Source: Hydractinia symbiolongicarpus
Lineage: Eukaryota; Cnidaria; Hydrozoa; Anthoathecata; Hydractiniidae
NCBI RefSeq assembly: GCF_029227915.1
Contig: NC_079879.1
Span: forward strand, 34,166,501 to 34,230,500
Reading direction: 5' to 3'
DNA length: 64,000 bases
Shown here: in pieces, positions 1-12,500 of the stretch
How positions within the stretch are numbered: the stretch's first letter is position 1
How the letters are laid out: each line of letters opens with the position of its first letter
The notes under the pieces: model-generated
Told to the model about the DNA's origin: nothing
Database searches by the model: none
Seen by the model: the letters and a program-made list of their open reading frames with translations, nothing else
Position numbers and translations under genes: made by a program

Positions 1-294
1 TACGGGCCATTGTTATTGTTATTAAGAAGGGAAAGTTGTTGTGTTTTGTTTCTGTTTTTTTTGTGGGAAGAGAAAGGGGGCGTGTTCCGGGGAAAAACGC
101 TATGAGAATAAACTGTTTGGGATCGAGGTCAGATGTTGTTAAGGTAGTATTTTTAGAGAAAAGAGGGCAAAAAAATGTTTGATTGTCTTAACCATTGAAA
201 TGTAGAAAATCATCCACATAATAATTTCAATAATTTCTTAAAATTTTTTCCATATTTTCTTCCTATTCTGTGGAACATTTTTTTCGATTTATAG
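1..294. other. intron sequence before the first recognised exon
   Basis: No exon of the downstream phosphatase gene or any other gene could be supported here. It ends in a pyrimidine-rich acceptor directly before the exon at 295, so it is most likely intron. Confidence 0.5.
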
Positions 295-3200
295 AGTCCA
301 GTGGAATTTCAATTTATAGCAAAATTAGACGATGCTGACATTGCAAAACCTTGGTTTCGAGTTAATCCCTCTGCTGGATTTATAATGCCAGGTTTGTACT
401 CCTACATACAAGGTTTCCCAGAAAAAATCATAACCAAATTTTATAAACCGTAATTCTTTTCGTGCTGAGTGACCTTTTCCCCAGCATTGAGAAGCCCCAA
501 AATAGACCAGCAGGAATAAGGTTAAATGTTGGACATATATCTGTCAAGCCCCTTCGGACTAAACACGTTTGTATTAACTCTAAATTCATTTCAGTTAACC
601 CCTCCAGCTTTCCTTCCAATTCGTGTTTTGTTTCTTTGTTGCATGCGAGCGCTACCTGAAATGTGCATTGCAAGGACATTTCGGCTGATAAAAATGTCAA
701 AGATGACCCATTCCTTTCCTGTTATTTTCTTACCGGAATATCAGAAAATGTTAAAATTGTTTTTTGTTTAATATCTTCTGTTGAGCATCTTCCACTGTGC
801 AATATTTAGTTTTTTTATAACTTGTAATTTTTATAACTTGTAATTGTAGGAGATGTATTGGAAATCGAGTTGTCAGTAATGGTAGACAAGCTGTCGGCGC
901 CCATGGTGACTGTAGGAAATTGCATTTTGGATGACATCTTAGTACTTCATCTTGTTGATGGAAAAGATTTCTTTGTATCTTATCAAGTTAAAAAGTTTGA
1001 GCCAAAAATTTACTAGCTCTTATGTATTTCTTCCTGAAAATTTGGATCAATTATTTTTGACTGTGGAATTTCACCCTACATCCAACTATCGCTAACCGCA
1101 GAAAATGCTACGCCTTAAATTTCTGGAAAACGTGTTTATCCTTAACAGTTCGATATAGGTACCCTTAAGTGGCGTATATACGCCCAGTGTGTTTGGTTCT
1201 TCTCTCGAAGCTTTAGTAAGAATATATGGTCCTATCAGACAGGTACCAATGGATTCTTTAATTCAATTGGTAAGAGTGTACTGCTTCTTTTTATTGCTCT
1301 TCAATATGTGTAAGTATTTAACTTTTGTTGATGTTGTGTGTTTTACAGGAAAGTATAGCCTCCGTATTTGATTCAACTGATGGTGTATTTCCAGATTCCA
1401 CGGAGCCTCTTGAAATACCGAAAGAACTGTGGTTGTTGATAGATCACTTATTTAAACACGGTATGACACAGGTGGGTGAAGAAATAAGAAAAAATAAAAA
1501 ATGACAACAATTAGAAGAGTGATAATGTATCGAATTATAATGTTCGACGTACGTCTGTCTTTCTGTCTGTAATCCGAAATGGTAGCGATGAGGTGGGTTG
1601 TTCCAAGTGCTAACAAGTTTTCCTAAAAACGATACTTCACACGCGATATAAGTTCATAGCTCCACTTTTAGAGCGATTTCTGCACGGAGTAATTGGTTTT
1701 GTTTACGCTGTTTTTCTAGGAGAATATTCTTCTGCAGTCTGGTATCGATGAAGAAATTCGTCAGATTCGGCATCACTTAGATACAGGGCAGGGTGGAGAA
1801 ATTCGTATCTTTTCTATTATAATCTCCATACTTTAGCTTGTAAGTGCCGTGGAAAAATCTTGTGGAGAAAGGATTCTCGGGAATCCTTTTATAGGGTCAA
1901 AGCGCATGAAATTCTGATCTAAATGTTATTAGGGTCAAAGCGCATGAAATTCTTATTTAAATGTTATGTAGGGTCAAAGCGCATGAAATTCTTATCTAAA
2001 TGTTATAGGGTCATAGTGCGCGTGAAATTTTGATCTAAATGTTATAGGGTCATAGTGCGCGTGAAATCTTGATCTAAGTAACTAATGATTTTGTCTTGAG
2101 AAAAAAGGGGACTTTTTATGACATCATAAACCTGTTGTTTTCCCATTTATAAGAGGTATTTGCTCTGTTTTGGGCGCTTTTCTGTGATGCTGTATGGTAT
2201 GAACAAAAATGGCAACAAAGGTAGTAAGGAAAATACGCATACATGTTTCTATCATGTTTGAAAAACATAAAACAAACGGCGCACAGAGAGACTTGTTTTT
2301 GTTGTGTTATTCTTTAACTCGCATATATAGCCGGGAGCATATTTTCTATTGGTGAAGCTTTGCTCTTATTTCTGGAAGCCCTTCCAGAACCTGTCATTCC
2401 ATACAAATATCACACGAGATGCTTAGAAGCATGCAACAACTATGTCTTATGTAAACAGGTACACGAAAAATATTTGATTTTCTTTCTTTATATTATGTTT
2501 CGCGCTCTATACGCAAGGTCAATGTTTTTTAACAGCTATGGATTTTGGAGCATTGAAATACTTTTTTAACTTCTGTATATTATCGGTATTAGGGCTGCGT
2601 GTTAAATATTTCGTTGTCCATTCTACATTTTATTCACAATTTCATTGATGGAATAAATGTATTTCCGACATATTTTACTTAGGTAGTAACACAACTTCCA
2701 GAGTGTCATGGCAACGTGTTTCGATACCTCACTGCATTTTTACGTGAGTTACTCAAGCAGAGCGCAGAAAACAAACTAGACGCCAAAATGCTTGGTATGT
2801 GAATTAAATATCTCATCATGTGGTAAGAAAAAATACCAACTGCTATTAACTAATTTTCATTTCCAATCCCATTGCTTCACGCAATATAGCAGTTCTTATA
2901 AACTTGAAAGTGCCATGTTTTTTTGCTTGTTTTAAAAAAATGGTGTGTACAAAAGACTAATCATTTGATTTAGTTGTTTAGCTATACTTTGTACATCTAT
3001 ACTTTGTTTGTCTATACTTCGTTTGTCTCCGGATCTGTTCATTCTCCAATGATCGCTGTGCATTAGGTTTTAAAGTGCTTTTTAACGACAAGTTGGGCAA
3101 GCGAGATCTCGTTTTTAGACTCTACGATAAATTGCACTATAAAAAACCCTTTCTTATTTAAAAATAGTATGGTATTTTTTCAAAATAGAAGACCTAATTA

Positions 3201-3395
3201 TTCTTTCGCAAATGTCGATTTGTAGATTTAAGCTCTGGATTTGTTTTTGTTTACACAGCCACAGTGATGGGCTCCATCCTGTTGAGATCGCCGATGAACC
3301 AAAGCAAGAACTTGACCCGCAGAACGCAATCACAGATAGCTCAAAAGAAAGCGAAATTTGTCTTTCATTTCCTGGTAAATGACTTCAGAGGTTGA
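295..3395 (+). CDS. INPP5B/OCRL: inositol polyphosphate 5-phosphatase, OCRL/INPP5B type, C-terminal half (partial)
   Basis: Eight exons: 295-391, 850-974, 1159-1269, 1349-1471, 1720-1792, 2331-2458, 2683-2794 and 3259-3395. All have GT-AG borders and matching phases, giving 301 residues to a TGA stop. The first three exons make the ASH domain ([35 protein letters not shown]). The rest make the RhoGAP-like domain ([59 protein letters not shown]). In this family the ASH-RhoGAP unit binds Rab GTPases and F&H-motif endocytic adaptors, while the upstream catalytic domain removes the 5-phosphate of PI(4,5)P2. The catalytic domain must lie left of the window. At the arginine-finger position the sequence reads LLQSG, with Gln as in vertebrate OCRL, so GAP activity is not expected. 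I cannot separate OCRL from INPP5B; most invertebrates have one ancestral gene. Confidence 0.92.
1891..2078. repeat. tandem repeat, five ~38 bp units, in a phosphatase intron
   Basis: Five consecutive imperfect units begin with TAGGGTCAAAGCGCATGAAA or TAGGGTCATAGTGCGCGTGA and end in ATCTAAATGTTA. The first three share one variant and the last two another, which suggests two rounds of unit duplication. The array lies in the intron between the exons ending at 1792 and starting at 2331. Confidence 0.85.
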
Positions 3396-3415
3396 GCTCG
3401 GAGATGTCATATTCA

Positions 3416-3418
<3 letters not shown>

Positions 3419-3451
<33 letters not shown>
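3419..3451. repeat. (GA)n microsatellite
   Basis: About sixteen uninterrupted GA dinucleotides lie just downstream of the phosphatase stop codon, probably within its 3' UTR. Confidence 0.95.
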
Positions 3452-3454
<3 letters not shown>

Positions 3455-3904
3455 GCGACAGGCTTGTAACAGCTGCTCAGATAAGTTGCTGTGGTGAGGC
3501 TGTGTCTAATAATGTTTACTGCCAGCCTGTTTTGAGCACTTAAGTGAAATCCAAATGGTGTTATCCATGCATTGCATTGATTTAAAAAATAAACAAACAT
3601 TTTTTACTGTTTCACGTTTTATCCCACCTGATATTTTATTTATAGATTGCTTTTTAATTCCATATCCCAATAATTCTTTTATTTTCGCGTGTATTTTAAA
3701 TTGGTTGCTTTCTTCTTAACGTTAAGAACATGGCGACACATTTTGCTCAACTTTTAACATTTTTTGAAGCAATATGTATATAGATATTCAGCGTACGTTT
3801 AATTTGTATTTATTTTTTTACTAAATAGATATTAAGACAACTTGGAAGTCAACTCATGTATGTCTTCGTTTCCAAGGCCTGTGGTTTGTACTGGCTAATG
3901 TATA

Positions 3905-4010
3905 AAAAAATAGTCGGTGGTCGTGGAAAAATCAATGGGTTCACCCGTTCTTTTTATACCACATTGCGTGCGTCGCACTACTTGTGGTACCATTTTGCGT
4001 GAGAAACGTG
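3905..4010 (+). repeat. dispersed palindromic repeat copy (CCCGTGG...CCACGGG family)
   Basis: This copy is diverged: TCGTGGAAAAATCAATGGGT, then CACCCGTTCTTTTTATACC, then GCATTGCGTG-like sequence and CATTTTGCGTGA. It seems to represent the uninterrupted form of the unit that carries a LINE insertion near 34 kb. Confidence 0.6.
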
Positions 4011-5176
4011 TACTTTTTGAGTTTATTAAATAGAAAAAATGCACAAAGGAATTTATTACGAATTCACCTTTTCAAATAATAATTTAAAAAAATTTAAAAG
4101 AGGCTACATAAGGACTGTTGGTTTTCGACTTCAGTGACTTCCACGAAAATCGAGCTAATGGCAGTGGAAATGTTTGATTAATGACAACATCTTAAATCAT
4201 TTTAAATATCATATTAGGCATCCAAATGCAACTAAAAATGACAGAAAAGTTCCCTACATACATTCGATATCCATGATTTATTCGATATAAGCACATACTT
4301 GCTTTTTACTCATGTAATAAAATAAATTTTTTAAACCAGCTAGCTAGCTAATATCTTTTGAAATTTTGCATAGAAACATAATGCACATGAATCCAGTCGA
4401 AGCAAAGTCTTTTTAGAGGTATTAATTCCCTTAAAGCTACTATCAGCGTTTTTAACAAATACAGCTCCTCGTTGTTGTTTTTGTTCCCTGGCCAAAACAA
4501 CTCAAACTAAACTCATCGTCTAACAAACAGGCCTGTATTTTTTTCTATCAAAAAATGAAAAATGATGAGTTTAGTTTACTAGATTACGTGTAAACGGATC
4601 ACTTAAAAAATCAAGGCGCAAGAAATTATACACCACATAGACTGTTGTGGTCTGTTTGTTACACGCAATCCTTCGGAATGTGTGGGGATTAAACTTATTG
4701 AATTGTTTCGTAGCGCCTTTAAGTTCTTTAAGCACAAAAAAGTTGCCACACGGTCTGCCCTCGATAAGTGGGAACGTGGAAAATAGTTTCATTATCAAAT
4801 GTTCCACTTATCCGATTTTCGAGAAAATGAACCATTTACGGGACGATTCAAAAAAAAAAGGGATAGTGGGTCTGTTTCTTATTTCTAAACTTCACACAAG
4901 AACAATAATCTTTAATTACACTAGCTCGCAGATGCTAGGGTATTCAAATACTGCTGTCCGTCTCAAAATGGAAATTTTTGCCTCTCTGAGCACCGACACG
5001 GGAGTAGTCGTGTGTTCGAATCTCATCTGGGAAATTATTTTTACTTTTTTTTTCTCTTTTTACTATCTCGCCTGCGAGGATGTGTTTCCAACTCGTAACT
5101 AACTAACCAAACGGTCAATTGCAGCGTCACTAATTTAAACTTCATACCTAAACTCTCTAATTACTTAGAAGTCATT

Positions 5177-5336
5177 GGCCAAAATTGGTATTTGTTTCCG
5201 ACAAAATTTGGCACAGTTTACAAAAAAATTATGCAATTTGATTATTTGTCACCTAAATGTTTTTTTAGGCCAAAATTGGTCCAAAAATTAAAATTACTTT
5301 ATTTTCGACAAAATTTGGCAAAGTTAACAAAAAAAG
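5177..5336 (+). repeat. pair of direct repeats ~95 bp apart
   Basis: Both copies carry GGCCAAAATTGGT, then CGACAAAATTTGGCA, then ACAAAAAAA-TATGC. The first spans about 5177-5235 and the second about 5271-5336. Confidence 0.7.
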
Positions 5337-5524
5337 TATGCTGAACATGATAGTGACATCAAAATGTTAACTTTCAACTATAAATGATAGGCTGTATTTT
5401 TTATTTTTTCTAGTAATATGGTTTTTTTCAACTAAAGCTATTTCTTTTTTCGAACAATTAAGATCGTATATTATTTTTCTTTATTTTGCTTTTTCTCACT
5501 GAGTGACTTTCTTATACCCCGTTT

Positions 5525-5590
5525 TTTTGTTGTTTTTTTTGTTTTGTTGTTGTTGTTTTTTTTTTTTTTGGGGGGGGGGGGGGGGGTAGG
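5525..5590. repeat. T-rich tract running into 17 consecutive G
   Basis: A TTG/T-rich tract changes abruptly to 17 Gs at 5570-5586, followed by TAGGG. A similar longer tract lies at 47370-47402. Slippage length is likely unreliable in any assembly. Confidence 0.9.
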
Positions 5591-6448
5591 GTTTACTGAA
5601 TTACTGAATTTTAAAAAATTTAGGTGTAGCTTGTGGTCTTTCTTCTTCCTGTCAGTCAGTTTACTCCAGACTGACCTAACGAAAATTGAAATTTCGAGGA
5701 ATTTTCTATCAATCTTAAATAGCAAAATATGTAGTGTCTAACTTCGTAACAGAAATCACAATTTCATAGACAGCTTTTTATAAACTTTGTTGGCGAGCTA
5801 GGTTACGTATATTATACGTCTTGTTGTAGCTTGCTTCAAGTTTTTACATAACTCATCTATCTATCGTCGCTGAAATTTTGATGGTGCAACGTTGAACCTC
5901 ATCAGATTCCATAAAAAAAACGGAAGTCCAGTACGATTTCAATTAATTACATTGACGAAAGCTTTTCAAGGACTATTTCGATGTTATCGCATTTTTTTCG
6001 TCATTTATACTGCTTTGACTGCATCCTAGTCTTAACGAATCATTGTAAAGATCGACGCGTCAGATAAACAGGTTCTGTTGCAGTAACGGTAACATCGAAA
6101 TTCGCACACTCTTTGGGTGTAACATCGTCGAAAATTTGAATGACGCAAGAGCTTTTAACTTTTCTGAAAAAAATAAACCAGCCGTTCAGTAGCATTTTCA
6201 GCGGCGGATTTTGAAAATAGCTGTACAAATCTTCGAGTTGTTATTTGAGAAATTAACAATTACAATTTTAAGTTTGTTCTGCATCCGGTCAGAAAATTGC
6301 GTTCTTTCCCTACCCCCTGTGTTGTTAACACGTCGGCGTTTTTGTGGATAAGAAAGAATAAAATAATATATATGTATTATAAAAATGATCATTTTCTGTA
6401 TCTTGTTTAACCATGTAATTTATACGACCAAAGCCCATTCTAAAATAT

Positions 6449-7057
6449 CATACCTTATCGGGAAAAAAAAGTCGAGGAAAAGTGACCAAATTTTGCAAGT
6501 GACTTAATTTTACCCCGACCAAAATGTTCCCCTTTTTTCCCCGACTAGTATTTTTACCCAATTTTTGTATACCCGACTAAGAATTTACCCTGACTTGTTT
6601 TATCCTAAACTTTTTTTATCACTGTTTTTATCATTGTTATCACCTTAATAAATTGCAAAAAAGATTACAAGAAAGAATCGGAAACATAAAAAAACATAAT
6701 GGAAACAAAAAAAAAAAAACATTTTGTGTTTAAACAAACATGAAACAATCATACAACAATAACATCAGTAGTTCTTTTAAGTCAAACAATGGATTCGCAG
6801 TTCTTTTCGATTTCGAAAAGCATGGAATGGGTTGTCAGTATTGTCGTAGTTGTTTTTGTATAAAAACATACATAGATAAATAAAAAAAATTGATTCAAAT
6901 TCCCTTGTGAGGTTATCTACAGGAATATCAAAAATAAGTTGGGGAAGAGTGACTTTTTTTCAAAAGTGACTTAATTTTTCCCCGACGAAATTTTAACCCA
7001 ACGAGATTTTACCCAACGAAATTTTCCCCGGACTTTTTTTTTCTCCGATAAGGTATG
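6449..7057. mobile_element. MITE-like element, ~610 bp, with terminal inverted repeats
   Basis: The left end reads CATACCTTATCGG-GAAAAAAAAGTC. The right end is its inverse, GACTTTTTTTTTCTCCGATA followed by AGGTATG. Just inside both ends are matching AGTGACTTAATTTT blocks and repeated CCCGAC/CCCAACG plus AAATTTT motifs. There is no coding capacity. The target duplication is not clear, so no superfamily is assigned. Confidence 0.65.
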
Positions 7058-7676
7058 GTTCTGTACAACTTCAACTGTAAAAAACTGTTGTAGGAATCGC
7101 AAAACAGCGCTATAAAAAACGTTCTCCAAACCTTCTCCAAAATGATATTGCATATTTACACGTGCTGGAGAAATTAACATAACAAAGAAAAATAACAATA
7201 AATATTCGACATGATCAATCAGAAAAAAAGCTAATAAAAACGTCCAATTAATGTTTAGTATCTATTTAATCCGTGTTTTGTTTGTCCCTTCGGACTTACA
7301 TGGTTCTTTACCTTCATCAACAACTGTGACCGAAATTTAAACGCATCACACACATTTCGTCCCTAGGTGTTATTGTATCTTTTCTGCAATGTTGCCGTCT
7401 TGATGTCAAAAAAGATATTCGATGCACTGGAGACGAGGTTGAAAACACATCTTAATAATGTTGTGAGCGAAAATTTTGATCACCATATGCTCAATCACAC
7501 GTAAACATATTTTGTAACAAGGTATTGTTTTTATGTGACAAAATTTAGAATTAATTCCATTGGGCGAGGTGATTAAATACTTTAACTCACTTGTCAAAGC
7601 AGATTGCAATTCAAAGTCATGGATGCATGACTGAAGTTTGGAATATATTTTGTCCACGTTCATTTTAGCCTTCGAG

Positions 7677-9542
7677 ATGAAGCGGAGTGGTCTTCCGAGT
7701 AAAAAAATGTTATTATTCGCGTTTGTCGAGTTGATTATTTTTATCGATAAAGGTAAGGTTTTTTTCATAATTCCTTTCAAGGAAACTCGTCAACTTGAGC
7801 AAACTGTTAAAAAAGAAACAAAACTTCTTATAAATAAGAACTTAACTATTTGAATGCTTTTTATAGTATCATACCATAACCCCCTTAAAATAACCACATT
7901 GGCTTATCTTTTTTAAAGTAAATTTGGGCATTATTAGAAAAGTCTTATTTCAGGGTAAAAATAAAATGGGGATTTTAACAAAAATGCGTAAAAATTCCAA
8001 AGGATGGACGGCAGAACTTTATTTTCAGGTACTTGTCAAATACCTTAGCGGAATTTTTATGTCATAAACAAAGTCATATAACATGTCATCGTTGCTGGTT
8101 TATTGTCTATTGCCAGGAAAAAATACATCGTAGTTATCATACAATTTATCACGGTTATTTTGATTTAACTAGTGTAAGGGCCAAAGGGTTTATATACAGG
8201 CAGCTTTTTATCAGGGTGAAAATAAAATTAGGAAATAGGGCGGCTTATTTTGTTTTTTTATACATTTCGCAATTCCAGTACAGAGGTTTTGTATTGTAGG
8301 TATTTTCTAAAAACTTTATAAGTATGTAACATAAAATACATGAACATTTTTCAGGTTTATCATTCGATTCCTCTCTGTACGAGTATTCTATCAATTCATG
8401 GAGCGGAAGCACCTGGGATGAAGCGGAAAAAAAATGTACGGAGAAAGGCATGCATTTAGCCACAGTGTCGAATCAAGCTGAACTAAACCACATTCATAGT
8501 TTAATACGTGATTGGTATAAAGAAAACGCACACTGGATCGGACTGAACGATAAACAGAAAGAAGGCGACTGGAGATGGGAAGATGGATCTTCTTCGAATT
8601 TCACAAAGTGGAGAAGTGGTGAACCAAACGGACAGACTAGAGAAAATTGTGTTGCAATTGTCAATAAAGAGTTTCTCGATATGCCATGTTCTGCTTCATA
8701 TGTGCACTCCGTGTGCAAGAAAACATGTAAGTTTTCACATAATTTTTTCCTCGGGAAATCTGTCATCTCCAATAATTAAAAAAGATCTTGGATGGGTTTT
8801 TAAAATTCGTCTTCACAATCGTCACAGTTTGTAGCACTTTATAATTATTATTTAAGTTTTCACAAAGTTCCCATATTCCAATAGTTTGTTCATTACGCTG
8901 ATAAAATATCCTGCTGCGATACAGGCTTTTCAATTGTAGTCAAAACCCTTTTTTGTTGATCGTAGTGCCTTGTGGGTTATGCAAAGAAAATGGCGGAGGT
9001 TGTAATGCTAACAAAACATGCGAATGTCCATCAAGCAAGAGTGGACGTTACTGCGAGAAAGGTAAGATTATATAAACACATTCCACAATGCATAAACAGG
9101 CTTAATATATTCTAAGAACTGACCTCGTAAGATTTACATTTAGACAAGAACGAATGTGCTTACAACAACGGGGGCTGTGAACATCATTGTTTAAATAACA
9201 AAGGAAGTTACTCATGCAGTTGTAAACCGGGTTATAAATTGGATGCAAATGCCAGATCATGCACCGGTAAGCGAAGCATGATACCAAAACCCTTTTTCAC
9301 ATTATTTAACCCCAAAATTTTACTGGTTATAACTTTGTCACGCCGATATCTTTGTTAAAAATAAAAAAATAAATTTGTTGCGAAGAAATGTTATGGCTGA
9401 TTCATTGTTTTCACTTTTTAAGACGTTGACGAATGTGCTGGAAGTCATGGCTGTGAATCACACTGCGTTAACACGATTGGGAGCTATCAGTGCAGCTGCA
9501 ACGAGAATGAAATACTTTGGGAAGATGGAAAAACATGCCACA
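7677..9542 (+). other. lectin gene block 1: signal peptide, CTLD1, EGF, two calcium-type EGFs
   Basis: Exons 1-5, residues 1-262. CTLD1 (8355-8726) has the CTLD core WIGL, the Cys pattern and an EPN motif ([11 protein letters not shown]), which in this fold favours mannose-type sugars. The later WND position reads FLD, so calcium site 2 is only partly conserved. The next exon is a short EGF ([12 protein letters not shown]). Two further EGFs begin DKNEC and DVDEC and carry NxxGSYxC, the calcium-binding EGF signature. This four-exon order repeats in block 2. Confidence 0.88.
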
Positions 9543-12500
9543 GTAAAATTTCTTTACTTTCATTTATATACAAACCAGTTATTAGTCTATTGAAGTATAT
9601 GATTAGGAGCTACAACAGAAGGCTACGATATATAGAGTAATAGTCGTTACCCGTGGAAAAATCCACGGAGTCGTTCGTCTTCATATTACACGCTTTTTTG
9701 TGTGGCTGTTACACGACGCTTTTCTTGCGGACAGACAGACAGACAAAATACGGCTATTATTAAGAGACTAGTTCTTAGCCCGTGGAAAAATCCACGGGGT
9801 CGCCCGTCTGTTTACCCGTCGCAACAAAGTGGACAAAAATATACCGCATTTGGTATTGATGCGCATTTTAAAAATTTCGTGTTTCCGTTACGGGACACGA
9901 CTTTCGCGGACACACAGACAGGCAGACGACGGCTAATATTAAGGAGACTAGTCGGTAGCCCGTGGATAAATACACGGGTTCGCCCGCTCTTTATAATTTT
10001 GTGAACCAGTTTTTCTCGCATAAGCAGAGACGGAATACGGCTATTTTCGTCTACCCCTTGTCGCGTTTGCTATTTTTTCTTTCATGTGTCCGCAGCACGG
10101 CTATAAAATTGCAGCGACACGCGTATTTTCAAGGTAGGTTTCAATTGTACCTACCTACTTTTAAGAAATCAGTTCGTCATATTAAATTACATATTACATC
10201 GGATTCTAGTCTAATTTTTCACTGAAAATTCCATAATTCAGTGGATATTAATTAAATTTCTCGTGCTAATGGTCGACTTTTATCATTTTATGTGAAATTT
10301 TCAATTTCTCTTTCAGCATCTTTTGACTCTTCTTGGTACGAATATTCTATCAATTCAAGGAGCGGAAGCACCTGGGATGAAGCAGAAAAAAAATGTACGG
10401 AGAAAGGCATGCATTTAGCCACAGTGTCGAATCAAGCTGAACTAAACCACATTCATAGTTTAATACGTGATTGGTATAAAGAAAACGCACACTGGATCGG
10501 ACTGAACGATAAACAGAGAGAAGGCGACTGGAGATGGGAAGATGGATCTTCTTCGAATTTCACAAAGTGGAGAAGTGGTGAACCAAACGGACAGACTAGA
10601 GAAAATTGTGTTGCAATTGTCAATAAAGAGTTTCTCGATATGCCATGTTCTGCTTCATATGTGCACTCCGTGTGCAAGAAAACGAGTACGTTTTAACATA
10701 ATTTTTTGGTGTACATACTTTACACAAACTGTGTCCTCTGGAAATCTATCATATCCTTCGCCAGTAATTAAAAAAGATTTTGGGATTGATTTTTTAAATT
10801 CGTGTTCGTAAGGAATTTTTACATTTGTCATATTCTGCTAGCTATGTATCTTCTTTATTTCGTAGGATCACGAACCTTTACTCTGAAAATTGTAGGTATT
10901 AAACTTCACAGAAGTTGAAAGTCAAATATTTTAATGTTGGTAATTTTTACTTATCGTAGTAGCACCGTGCGGATTGTGCGTTAAAAATGGTGGGAGTTGT
11001 GCTGGGCGCAGATGCATATGTCCAGCGGGAATGACGGGCAAATCTTGTGAAAAAGGTGACATATTAACCTATGTATTGCAATGTAAATGAATGTAATGTA
11101 AATTTAATGAAATGTAAACAGGCTATAAAACTGATTTTATAAAATTTTGCTTCAGATAAAAACGAATGCACTAACGAGAACGGAGGTTGTGAACAAGACT
11201 GCTTCAACACATTTGGAAGTTATTCATGTGGCTGCAGAGTCGGTTATAAATTGGATGTGGACGCAAAGTCGTGCAACGGTAATTGAAGTTATTTTAACCA
11301 TATATGTATGTCTTTTCTGTAAAATTAAGAATTGTCAAAGCTGAAGTGGAAGTAAGGTAACAGCAGGGATATTCGTTTTTAGTCAAAACATACGGTAATT
11401 GGATTATTATTGATTAGCTGTGAAACCACACAGCTTTTTGTTTCGTGACCTAAATTTCTTGGACGCGGTTAGTAAAATTCACGGTTAATCTGATATTTAA
11501 TATATAGTACGTACAGGCATATACAGTTAATTATAACCATAAACTTAGGGTAGTGCGTTCTCGTTTTAAGAGAATACTAAATTAAATCATCTAATTATGT
11601 TCTAATTATTATTTCATTTCACCTGATGGGTTTTTAAAAAATAGCGGAAAGCAGATTAGTTTTTGCTACAGTTGACTGCTGAAAGAGCTTAAGTGGATAT
11701 GCAAAAGCTCTCACACTGGTTGTTACACTAAGTGTTTCCATGATGACACTATTTAACTTGGACATAAACGACTCTTGTACAGGAATTTTTGTTAATTATT
11801 TTATTATATTTCAGTTTTGCGTTTTTATAAAGTAATAAAAAACCTACAATTTATTGGTTTGCGATACGAATGATAATTAGAAATTTGCTTCATATGGTAA
11901 TCCTAGAGAAGGAAAAATTGGTTGCTGGCCTTAATCTCTCAAACTATATAAACCCAGCTTTGGTATAAATTTAGCTTCATAGATACGCAACTATATCTTG
12001 TCTTATTTTAAGATGTGGATGAATGTGCTGGAAGTAATGGCTGTAAGTCACGCTGTGTAAACACTGCTGGAAGTTACTTCTGCGCATGCGAAGAAGGCGA
12101 AACACTTGGAAGAGACGGAAGAACATGTCATGGTAAAAACTTTCACAAATAATATCTGAATTAGAAATTGCAATATGAATATTCATAAGATTTTCAATCT
12201 TAGATGCTAACCAGATATGTGAAATGGAAGATCGTGGTTGTGAATTCAAATGCAACAACGACGGGAAGGGTTCATACTTTTGCTCGTGCGACAAAGGATT
12301 TGGTTTGACTTCAGATCATAAGACATGCAAAGGTAGCATTCGCGTTTTTAACTGCTACCATGCTGCTACCTTCTTTTGCAATACGTTCCCAATAGAATAT
12401 ACAATTTTCATTCCTTTATAAATATTTTAGAGGTATATGATCCTGATCGATTTGTGTACAGTTCGATTACAATACACTGGGTGAAAGGATGGTCGAATGC

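Larger units (their letters stand above)
3396..7676. other. intergenic region with repeats, no gene recognised
   Basis: The longest open frame here (4647-5102, 151 codons) is low-complexity and looks like no protein I know, so I do not call it. Contents noted: a GA microsatellite, a copy of the palindromic dispersed repeat, two direct repeats, a T/G homopolymer tract and a MITE-like element, all listed separately. Around 5005-5030 the sequence GTGTTCGAATCTC resembles a tRNA B box, so a decayed tRNA-derived SINE is possible. Confidence 0.6.

Noticed and set aside
1880-2090. CRISPR-like array
   Set aside because: Units are contiguous with no unique spacers of constant length, and the DNA is animal; it is a simple tandem repeat in an intron.
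4647-5102. 151-codon open frame
   Set aside because: Low-complexity Phe/Leu/Ser-rich translation, no recognisable domain, crosses a possible SINE remnant, and has no supported splice partners.
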